A stretch of DNA of 64,000 nucleotides, from NCBI GenBank assembly GCA_946894095.1, contig OX335647.2:21966001-22030000 (forward strand), given 5' to 3'. Made by a program: the position numbers and the translations under genes. The notes below the pieces were generated by a model that saw only the letters and a program-made list of their open reading frames with translations, was not told the origin of the DNA and did not search any database. This document shows positions 47,505-59,500 of this stretch, piece after piece. Origin of the DNA: Incurvaria masculella (lineage: Eukaryota; Arthropoda; Insecta; Lepidoptera; Incurvariidae). How positions within the stretch are numbered: position 1 is the stretch's first letter; each line of letters starts with the position of its first letter.

Positions 47505-50500
47505 TACTGCTATGGCTGTGTATAGAACTTCACAGTAGCTCCAGCAGTCCCAATACATTTTGGTCATCTGAGTTCGATAACTGTATGTGAGACTGTTGAA
47601 TTTTTTTGTATGTAACTGGAAATCAGTGGTCAATACCACACCAACCGTGCCTTGGCAGGACCTTCCCTTTATGAGCGCGGCTAAATTGAACTGGATGGAA
47701 AACACGGACTATTTTTAATTGCCGCTTCGACCATCATTTCACCCGAAGGGGTGGTACCAACCCGGACTGGCTTTATCCTACCATCTAGTAGGGGATGGGA
47801 CCTACAGTTTTACATGTATTCCGAGCCATGGAACAGCTCGTATTGGTCACGAAATGCACGTATCCAACTCAGAGAGATAAAGAAAGTGGTACATGAACGG
47901 GGCGAGGAGTTGAACCTAGACTTCTGGACGCTCCTGCGGCTAACCCTGATTACTAGCGGTAGGTATTTTTTGTTATTTTGGAGAAACTGGATAGCCCACA
48001 ATTACTCAATTGGTCCTCATAAATTACCTTCCGAAATTAAGGTGGGCCATCCCGCTCAACTCCCAATACAAACGGGGAAAGAACATAACGCCCATATTTC
48101 TTATCAAAGATCCCAAATTTAGCTCAAAATAGCTTTATTTGATCGAACTACATGTCTGACGACCGTTGGCATTGTAAAATTATGTTTGGTTTCTAAGTTA
48201 TAAGGTCCGAAAGTTCGAATTTTTCGCGCGTTTTATACAATACCTTTAGAGATGCATTACGCAATGATAAAGTAAGAACATCTGAAAAAGATTAGTCATC
48301 AGACATAGGTTATTTAATCAAGATTTATGATCTATTTGGTTTTTGTTAGATTTTTTACTACAGCGGTCGTGGTTTACTTTTAGCTATAAGTTGTTTTGTA
48401 TTTAAAATTTTCGTAAATCTTACCAAATCATACACTATGCACAATGTCTTTTTTGTGGACATGTTGCATCTTCCTCATCACGGAGCCTGTCTTTTTCATT
48501 GCAACAGAGAAGGTCCCAGAGCGCAACAGCACGGTTTTGTACCGTGCCCGCGAATGAGTTAGTCGTATGCCCTGCATTCCAAGTACTACGAGAAAGTTTT
48601 TTTGTCACGACTAGTGTCGAGTTTCATTGCAATTCGAGTGGTATAAGAATTAATCTCATGCCTTATTGCGTCAGGGCGTATAATATTTAAAGAATACTAG
48701 TTTTATTCAATCTGGTGCGCGCAACATTTGCGATTACATTACTTTCGGTTGCATTGCATATTTACTTTGTGTAACCGAAAGATATCTTTGGGATTTTTGT
48801 TGCTGGTGGCGTAAATAAATTTGTCTAGCTGGCCGGGACGGTGCCTATTGTTGGTCCAAACAATGCACTGAATGGGCCGTAAATGTGAGTTTTCATTCAT
48901 AAATAAGAATGTGACGTTCGCGTGGGTTGGCCAGTACACGCTACGCTACCTTGATTCATATTAGGCTCCAGTCACGTATTTTCATGTTATTACGCCGGTA
49001 ATAGAGACAAATCCGATAACCCTTTCTATTATATAAATATCGACCTTGGAGTGAAAGGTCCATTCTTCTTTCTCTTTCCCGATGACGAGATATCGGTATT
49101 TGACTTAGGTCACTGGAATAGACATCAGCTTGTCTAGGATTTCAATAAAGACCTTTATTAAGTGAAGAGTTTTGAGCGGGTCGTGGCTCAGGTGTGGGTT
49201 CAAATATTGTTTTTCATTCCGAGTTGAAGTGCATTTCGTTACGAATGAGAGCCGTTCCATGGCTCGGGATCCATGTAAAACTGTCGATCCCTTTCCCCTG
49301 GTAGGCTTGAGCCCGCCACGGTTAGTACCATAGCATTGGATTAAAAGATGGTCGAAACGGGAATGAAAAATGGTCCGTGTTCTCCATCCAGTTCAATATA
49401 GCTCATAAATGGAAGGTCCTGTCATGGCATTTAATTCTTTTTATTATCATCCATGATCAGTCTTTTAAAAAAAATAAGTTTGTTACCAATCTGCTTACTG
49501 AAACCTTATACGAAATATTTTTGGTTACAAATTGGCTTTCTGCTAAGTTGGGCGTTACGTAATTTTATAATATTAGGGGCCGAGTGCAGGAAAGGACAAA
49601 AAATCAAAATCAATGTCAACGTATGATTAAACAGGTCACTTTGTATGGACACGCGGTTCACTAAGAGTGACGTGTTTGAGCATTGATTAACTCATCCGAC
49701 TCTTTGTGCAATCGGGGCTTAGCTTCGGGCTTATGTTGAGAGCCTCGTCTGTTAATTAATCCACTTACGTTCTCTTCCAAAAAAAAAGCATAAAATAATA
49801 TGAATATTAAAGTAATCCAAGATTGAAATGAAAAAAAAATGTCTGATACGTTTAGTACCCATAAAACATGTGAGCTTAGGGGTCGTACATCAATTGCGTA
49901 AAACAATTTTAGAGAGAAAACCAGCCCAGTGTTACGGCCCACTCGAGAGGGGGTGAGGGGGGGTCAAGGTTTTGAGTTACATCAGCAAGTGCAACAGTGC
50001 AAAGCCTTACCGTATCTGTTATAATCAAGACTCAGTACGGATTTCTGTTAACTTTATCTTTTGCAGTGGCTGAAAAATCGAATCTAATTCATCGTAGTTC
50101 ATTTATTTGATAGTTTTTTACACGTCACAATTAGTTTTATATACACATTTCATAAGAAGTATAAATAATATCAATCAATCAATAATAAAAACGGCCAAGT
50201 GCGAGTCGGAATCGCACACGAAGGGTTCCGTACCATCAACACCAAAACATCACTTTTTTGTATGGGGCCCCCTTTAATTTTTATTATTTTATGATTTTAC
50301 TTATTTGTTGTTATAGCGGCAAAATAAACACACACTCTGTGAAAATTTCAGCTGTCTACCTATTACGGTTCGTGAGCTACAGCCCTGTGATAGACGGACG
50401 GACGGACGGACGGTCGGGCGCACAGCGGAGGCTTAGTAATAGGGTTCCATTTTCACCCTTTTGGTACGGAACCCTAAAAAATATAAAAAAATATGCAATC

Positions 50501-53500
50501 ATGAAATCAATAAATAAGTTTAAGAAATGTTCAGTTATAGTTCAGTTAGGATTGATGGAGCGGCATGGGATCGTCCTCCAGGAATTCCTCTACACTGTAG
50601 TAGGCCTTATCAAGAAGATGCGATTTCAGAAGCCTCGTGAATTTTTGCGAAGACTGTGTATCACGAATTGCGTTGTCTATCTTATTATATATCCTAGCAG
50701 CAGCTGTCACTTCGAGGGGACGTAGTAAGTTGTTTAGGTCCTCAGGACAGCGTACGTAACTAATCACTCTTTGAGGGACGCGGTCTGGTTCAGCATTACG
50801 GTCATGGAACGTGGGGGAGGGGATACTGAGGTCGAAAATAGGAGAGTTATATTTCAGTTACGTAATTCGCGTACGCCCCTTACTACGCACCAAAAACACG
50901 AAAAACAATCAAACGAAGCGAACACCAATGTTAGTGTCGCTCCGAAGCACTCCATAAAATTCGAGCCAAGGACACGGCGAGACGGCGATGTGGGCCTTGT
51001 GTCACACGGAGAGCACTTTCACACGGTGCCTTCAGACAGAGGCGCCCGCTGACAAAAGGCACCACGGGCAGTGCCAGACGTCAAGGCGAGTGTGACGTGG
51101 GTCGCGAGCGAGAACGCTGCTCATTACCAGTCGTGCAGTCCGGGAGGTTGTTTCGGATACAACCCTTCTCCGATTATGGTTATGTGGCTTCGCCGACGGA
51201 TACAGGTCTTCTGAGAATTTACACTATTTATCTTTTGTAGTCTTGAGATGCAACATTTAGGGCGTTTTTCACCACTTCTCGATAAAGTTATCATTAGCTA
51301 TCGAGCACATAAAGCACATACTCTGTGAATCTGCTCAATATTAGTACAGTTTTTTATTATAAAACAGTTCCTTAGAGACTGTATTTTAACATCAATTGAT
51401 TGTTTTAATAGCCAATTGATTTCCTTTCAAATAATAAATTGCTTGCTATTAAGGGCCCGACCCGGCGGGACTAACTCATTCACGGGCAAGGTACAAAACC
51501 GTGCTGTTGCGCTCTGGGACCTTCTCTGTTTCAAATAATAAGACAGGTTCCGTGATTAGGAAGATGCAACGTGTCCACAAAAAAGACAATGTGCATAGTG
51601 TATGATTTGGTAAGATTTACGAAAATTTTAATTACAAAACAACTTATAGCTAAAAGTAAACCACGACCGCTGTAGTCAAAAATCTAACAAAAACCAAATA
51701 GATTATAAATCTTGATTAAATAAAATATGTTTGATGACTAATCTTTTTAAGATGTTCTTACTTTATCATTGCGTCATCCACCTCCAAAGTTTCTGCATAA
51801 AACGCGCGAAAAATTCGAACTTTCGGACCTTATAACTTAGAAACATCTAGTTCGTTGATGAAAGCTATTTTGAGCAAAATTTGGGATCTTTGACAAGAAA
51901 TATGGGCGTGATCTTCTTTCCCCGTTTGTATGGGGATTTGAGCGGGTTGGGCCACCTTAAGGGCCTGGTACTAGCCAAATCGCAAAGTTAGACGAGGTAC
52001 CCCAAGTTAACTAACTAAGTCTGACGATTATAAGTGTCATTCTTACAATATATGATTCCTTGTCTAGGAATCGAATTATTTTCGTTAATGTATGTTTCCT
52101 TTTTCTATACAAAATACATTGCGGAAACGGTGTCCATTTCCGAACTTTTTTGACTAAATGTAGAAATCTAAAAGCCAATGGAATTTTTTGTTTATGCATA
52201 TATGCTGTTTTTGCTTATATCTAGAAATCGAATTACTTTCAGATTTCTAATGAGAAAAATCAACTTTTTTATTTTTATTATTATTTAAATAAATGATGGA
52301 ATAAAAAAATATTAACAATCCATTATCAGTCTGGAGTTCTATTTGGATTTGCTGAAGCGTTTCACTACATATTATTACATTTGTTAAAAAGTGCATTTGT
52401 ATGGCGCGAGTAGTTGGCTAGTCCTAGCGCCTTAAGGTGGCCCAACCCGCTCATCTCCCCATACAAAAGGGGAAAGAAGATCACGCCCATATTTCTAGTC
52501 AGAGATCCAAAATTTTGCTCAAAATAGCTTTATTTGATCGAACTAGATGTCTGATGACCATTGGCATTGTAAAATTGTGTTTGGTTTCTAAGTTATGAGG
52601 TCCGAAAGTTCGATTTTTTCGCGCATTTTATACAATAATTTTGGAGGTGGATTTCGCAATGATGTAAGAACATCGTAAAAAGATTAGTCATCAGACATAG
52701 CTTATTTAATCAAGATTTATGATCTATTTGGTTTTTGTTAGATTTTTGACTACAGCGGTCGAGGTTTACTTTTAGCTATATGTCGTTTTGAAATTAAAAT
52801 TTTCGTAAATCTTACCAAATCATACACTATGCACATTGTCTTTTTTGTGGACATGTTGCATCTTCCTCATCACGGAGCCCGTCTTATTCTTTGAAACAGA
52901 GTAGGTCCCAGAGCGCAACAGCACGGTTTCGTACCGTGCCCGCGAATGAGTTAGGCCCGCCGGGTTGGGCCACCTTAAAGGACTTTGCCGGTATAGACGA
53001 GTGTTAATGAAACCTTATTGAATGGCGTTAAAATAGGCCCGACAGTTTATATTACGGCTTTTTTTTATGTAGCCGCCCGTGGATTTTGTATGTAACCGAC
53101 GGACGGACCAACTGTCATGAAATGGAATCCACCACCTGGGAACTAGGTGCCATGCCAGGACCTTCCTTATATTGCTCAGCTACGTTGAACTGGAAAACCT
53201 GCCAGTTGGACTCGGGTAAGCTTTATCATAAACTTACCGAAGGGAAATCATGCCCGGAAAGCATGTTACGTATTTTGAGTCGAGTTCAATGTAACCATCT
53301 TCTATACTAATAATAAATCTGTAAGGGGTGTTCATGGAGTAAGTTGCTTTGTTTTCTAAGTTACTTCGTTTGTAGACTTCATGTATGATACTAAAACTAA
53401 ATTGATGATTTTTAGAAATCAGTTCTGTATGTATGTATGTATGTATGTTCCTCCATAACTCTTAAACCGATCATCGGAATTAGATGAAATTTAGTACACC

Positions 53501-56500
53501 GTACATTTAACTACCCGGGAATCAGGACAGGCCAATTCGAATTTAGTTCCGCTTACGTTAAGATGTGGCTGTCATAAAAACCTGAATGCTCCGTGCGACT
53601 CGGCTGGTGGGCGGCGGCTGGAGGGGGGGGGGGGGGGGAGGCGGGGGCGGCGCTTGCTTTTACGGCTTAGTATTTCCCGTAATTTAAGGACTACTTGGCA
53701 TCACGCTAAATCGCCAGAGGTGCGACCAGTGAGAACCAATTACTCGGTTTAGTTGAGGATTGTATCTACGTCTAGCCTGATTCTACTCAAAACTTATAGT
53801 CTACATAATATAAAGCTTCATTACCAGAGGGGTGAGTAGTAAGTGTTAAATTCTTATAATTTGCGAACCACTTACCCGAATTATATACGTATTTTATCAA
53901 CGTATAGCATCTCTGGGAGCAGTCAGGTTCGGGATGGGTTACCATTTTCTATGTTGAGGGTAGCTATGGATTGGAGTCCACGCAAAACTTACCTACGTTA
54001 CACGTTACTTACTAAGCATGCAATGCAGCAGTGCAAGTGCAGAAAAGTTCTGGCGGAAAATGCTTTTTTTTTTATTGCCACCAAAGGTCAACGAAGCTCG
54101 TAATGGGAATAATTGGATGTTTCTGATTAAATCATGCTATTTAGGCCCAGATGATCTTGATTAAATTTGGTAGATGGATACATTGTCCTGGACCGGTTTG
54201 ACCCTATTTTGGACCAGCCATGTGGGCAACTTTTTTTCCATGAAAAAATTTAGCAGACACTAACCCGAGCGGAGCCGGGTACCGCAGCTAGTATTTAAAT
54301 AAAATGAAGTATCTGGCATGGCACAGGTAGACCTAGATTGTCCTTGCGTTGACGTGCGTTGCCACGAGTTAATATGTCGGTTGTAGATTTGACGTTGGCC
54401 ATCAAGTTACTGTTACAATGTTAAATAATATCACGAATCCATATTGTTAATTGCTTATTCATGATTCATATATACGCCATGAGTTTATATATCGGTTGTA
54501 GATTTGACGTTGGCCATCACATTACGGTTACAATGTTAAATAATATCACGAATCCATATTGTTAATTGTTTATTCATTATTGATACATACGCCATGAGTT
54601 AATATGTCGGTTGTAGATTTGGCCATCAAATTACGTTTACAATGTCAAATAATATCACGAATCCATATTGTCAATTGTTTATTCATTATTCATGCATACG
54701 CCATGAGTTGATATGTCGTTTGTAGATTTGACGATAGTCATTACATTACGGTTACAATGTCAAATAATATAACGAATCCATATTGTTCATTGTTTATTTA
54801 TTATTCATACATACGCCATGAGTTAATATGTCTGTTGTAGAGTTGTTATCATAACACAGGGAATCCTAGCATGAGAAGCAGGGTTACTACTGTATATAGC
54901 AGCCTAGTTATTATTAAAAGAAATAAAAAAATAAAAATATGAATTATGTAATATTAGGCTAAGCTTTTTTTGGTAAAGAATAAATATATTTTGATTTTTT
55001 TTTTTGGTAGATTTGGCGTTGGCCATCAAGTTGCGGTTACAATGTTAAATAATATCACGAATCCATATTGTCAATTATTTATTCATTATTCATGCATACG
55101 CCATGGGTTGATATGTCGGTTGTAGATTTGACGATAGCCATCACATTACGGTTATAATGTCAAATAATATAACGAATCCATATTGTTAATTGTTTATTCA
55201 TTATTCATAAATACGCCATGAGTTAATATGTCTGTTGTAGATTTGGCGTTGGCCATCAAGTTGCGGTTACAATGTTGAATTATATACCGACTCCATATTG
55301 TTAATTGTTTATTCATCATTCATATTTCATATTATATAATTTGCCAATTTAAGCAAATAGGTATTTGCATTTAGATTGTTTTTAGCAAAAGCCGATCGCC
55401 AAGGACATATAAAACAGTAGTAGCGTGTGAAATGAGCCCCGTTGCGAACGTCATGCTGTCGGACTGGGCGCGGTCGATACAAATGATATAGTGGCTTCAG
55501 CCCGACCTTGCTCGTGTCTGCGCGTACATTAGACTAACTCGAGAAATGCGAAACATCGATGAGAGTGGCGCGAAACAAAAGAGATCTGCCAGAATTCGGC
55601 TCGGAGAGAATTCGACGTATTCGATTAGCAGAGCACGAGAAAGACAAAAGAAAGTCGAATGAAGATATCTTTCGCTTTGAGGAAAATGTGATGTTCTTCA
55701 ACGACTATACGGATTTTTGTATGGGTCGGAAACATGCACGGGTTGGACATTCGTTTGAAGCAGGACAAGAACGTGCGCCCTTGTGGATTCCATGTCCCCT
55801 GCTCTACAGCTGAGCTAACCAGACAATTACGTCAGCTAACGGATTTCTCTATTTTTTTATGTCAAGCGCGGCATATGGTGTACGCCAGAATCTCATATAT
55901 GAGGTGTCCGACGATGCCCACAGGCTTTCGAACTTTCTCGGGGGCTATGAGCACCATGCCGGCTGGCCAGGTGCTTTTTCACACCATGGTTGTACTACGA
56001 GAAAAATACCGCGACAGAGGGTGGATTCCATAGTTTACCGATCCTATAGATAAAGGAATCAGAGGATCGGTTGGTTCTAAATCTAAAAAATAAAAAGAAT
56101 GCCTTCTTTTGGATGTTCCGCGTTGAGCGGTGGTAGAAAGGGGATATCCGAATCGACAGAATACTCCCTATCTGCTGCTAGATGGCACTGATATCGCGCA
56201 AAAAATATAACTAAACCTTATTGGATTCAAATTAATGGAATATGCCATGTTCGGCGAGATGTAATGGAAAAGCAGTTTTCGGAAATACCGTCGTTTTCCC
56301 TAGTCGCCGGCACGCAAGGAACCCTTCACCTCGCTATAAAAAGAATTGAACGCAACTTTGAATCACATTACACGTCGATACGATCTACATAGGTCCGGAG
56401 GGGGACCGCTGGGGGGCGGTAGGTGGGAACGGCCCCCTGCCCCCTGGTTCCACAGCCACAGTCAAGGTCGGCGCAATTACTTTCCCGTTACGGAGTCAAG

Positions 56501-59500
56501 GGCCCGTGTTGATAACAACTGCGACGCGAAACTCGCTCATTTGGCGCCAGCGTGGCGGAACTCGGTGACGCTTACGGCAGCAAGAGAATTAAGATTTTCG
56601 TAAGAGTAGGATCACGGCATCGCACTACAATGAAGCATGGACACATTAATTAAAGAAACAGCACTGTAAAAAGAACTACTTTACGAATATACTACAAGGC
56701 TGGACCCGAACCAGCAAAACGTACCATTCGCGGGTATTGCGTCTACCAATTTCGCAACCGGCTGTATATCCATAATTTGGAATCCTCCTATAGTCCCTTC
56801 CCCCGTAATGAATGCCTCCTACTAACACAGTATTTAAGATTATACCTACATACATTTGTTAAACGGTTCATCTGCGTTGCGGACATCGACTACTACTACT
56901 AGCATTTAAAGGGATATTTAACTATGTGATCAGCTGACAGTAGTAGTTTATGACAAAACTCATAGTATTAAAACCTAATGTGCAAGTGTTTCACAGTGTT
57001 GTGTTGCCACTGGAGCAGTGCATCGCTTAAAGGTCCTTGCTTACGGTGACGCTTGGCTCAGGTTATCTCTTTCCCTAAAATATGGTTGAAAGAGGTAATG
57101 GCTGTGCCCGGCGTGATGCTCGTGAACGGGTGCTGTTTGTGGGGACTGGCCTGCTCCAATTGGCAACATATTAGTTGGAGGGGATTGTCTTTGCAAATAA
57201 AATGATATTTGTCATGTACTGTTGCATACGGCATGGATTGTAATTTTTTGTGTATTCATGTGAATTTAGTGTTTTACCTATGTTTTTGTTAAAATAATTG
57301 ACAAACACTTTTGTAAACTTAGACTAAGTGGACGTTGAAAAAAAAAAACAGCGGAGTTTCTTTCCAGTTCTTCTTCGCTGTGTTTTGTTTTGCTGAACTG
57401 GCCAATGCTAAAATATGACAAATCCGAGTGCAGTGTACTGTCTATGGATGATGAATAAACATTACAATACAATTGAACACTCAAACATATTGCCGCTAAA
57501 ATTGTAATTGTGCACATAATCAAATGTTGACTGGTTTTGTAACGTTAGTGAGGACCTCTGAGAAATAAAAATAAATTTGAATAAACAATTGAAAATACCG
57601 ACTATTTACGCGGGCGCAGCCAAGGGCGCCTACGAGTAGTTGATATAGTATTGCCAAAAGATCCTAATGCCTTTTGGCATTTTGTAAACTGTTTTTATAA
57701 TGGTATACAATAAATAATTGTATTATTATGATTTATTATTACATGGTGTAAGCGTACCTGTTGCCAGACGTAGTGCGGGAAGCGGTGCGCGGTGAGCGCG
57801 GCGGCGACGGTGTGCGCGGCCGGCACGAGCACGCCGAACGCGGCGGCGACGCGCGCGCCCACCGGCAGCAGCGCGTACACCACGAACACGGCCCAGAGCG
57901 CGTGCGCCGCGCCCTCCGCCGCCGCCTCGCGCGCGCCCCACGGCGGCGCCTGCGCGGCCAGCGCGCACGCCGCGCCGCCGAGCGCCGCCCAGCACGCGCG
58001 CGGCACGAGACGCTCGGGAGCGCGCGACCCGCCGCACCACCACGCGAGCGCGCAGCACAGCAGCGCGTGCGCGCCGAGCACGACCGCCTGCAACGCGCGT
58101 CCTCAGTTCACGTGCTCTCACACCTCCCACAGTCAGAGTCAGAGCCTGTAGTCCCAGTTGTCACCTAAATTAGAGTTTACGGCAATCCGATCGACTGGCG
58201 TTTTCCTATTCCGGGAGGTCACGACATTTTTGGTCACGATAAGTTAAATGGCTGAATCTGGGTTCACATGTTAGAGACCAACCCTCTGATGCTAAATATG
58301 TCGGTCTGCCCGTGCCAAGTGGTTGCGTTATCTAGATTGGCTACATAAAATAGATGCTGGTATGTACCTGCTGATGAATATACTGATTGTCTGGAAACAT
58401 TGATGCCTATTAATTATGCAACAATAACCAGTCGGTTTTTTAATTAAATACTTAAATATACCTTAAGTTATATCTGTATCGTAAATCGCCTATAACTACG
58501 AAATGCAACCAAATGTTTGTTCAGTTTTTGTATTGCTAAGCAAGTATGTACAGATACTTTCATGCTTCGGTATTTGCATCCATTTACCTTATCATATACA
58601 TTTTTTGTCGCCATAACTAATTTTTTAGGCGCATTATCTACGTAACGCAACCACTTGGCACAGGCAGACTGACACATTTAGCTTCAGAGGGTTGGTCTTT
58701 ATCCCGTGATACCCGTTTCAGCAATTTACGTTATTGTTACCATTTTTGTCGCGACCTCCTAGTCTATCAGTAAAAACGTCAAACTCCATGCAAATTTTAC
58801 TAGATATTCTGTGGTTTCACTTCTTCAAGCTGTCAAAGTCAAACTCGGACTTGTATGAAAACGATTTGTATGAAAACGCGGAGTCGACGTAAACGGCAAC
58901 GTCGACGTATTTACGGCAACCTTGAGTAAGCTGTCAAATCCAACTCAAGCGAACTAACATTTGCGAGTCCGAGTTTAGGTGAGAACTCAGACTGACCACT
59001 CTGACATAGGTTAAGTTGACGACGGCTTTTACATCAGAGTATACTTGTAGTGCTATAAATTACATTAATTTATATTATTGCATTAGTAATTTTGTTAGTT
59101 GTAAGTAACTTAAACTGAGGGTTGCTGTTTCTATTGTTGTTTGTTCTTTGCCTTAAGCTGTTCTACCAAGGAATTGTTTGGCAGTAGCATTTAGATCTAA
59201 GTGTGTATTTTATAATTGTGGACGTAAAAATATGTTATGTAAACCCGTGAAGTTTCTTTGCGGGTTCTTTTTTACTGGGTTGATCGAATCCGCGTATCTT
59301 TGTGACGAAACTTTAGTGTAGTTTGACTACCAAAAAGTTTAAATAAATGAAATGAGATCGGTTTGCCGTAAACGCCAATTTGGGTGCAGTTGGACAGGTG
59401 GACAAGGGTCTCGGGAGAAGAGGACACCCACCTGCGGCAACCTCGCGCGGCCGCGCGCCGCCTCGGCCGCGCACAGCGCCGCCGCCAGCGCGGCCCACAG

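Larger units (their letters stand above)
37423..57757 (-). other. Intron 2 (about 20.3 kb)
   Basis: The most repeat-dense part of the window, with TTAA MITE chains, SINEs, a Helitron-like element and a minisatellite listed separately. Stretches where I see nothing nameable: 37570-37910, 39270-40540, 41910-42600, 43270-44450, 44620-45420, 47150-47450, 48570-49180, 50790-51440, 55330-55720 and 56150-56630. Confidence 0.7.
58088..59431 (-). other. Intron 1 (about 1.3 kb)
   Basis: Lies between exons 1 and 2 and is almost entirely repeat: a family G copy split by a family F MITE, a family H copy, and a short G terminal piece about 40 bases from the exon 1 donor. Confidence 0.8.

Noticed and set aside
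55559..55813. 84-residue ORF with a true ATG
   Set aside because: Its last third is antisense to a tRNA-like SINE head; no homology recognised and no splice context.
57726..58168. Long Arg/Ala-rich ORFs on both strands around 57.7-58.2 kb
   Set aside because: Shadow frames of the GC-rich cyclase exon 2; only the frame with splice sites and the VYALLPV motif is supported.
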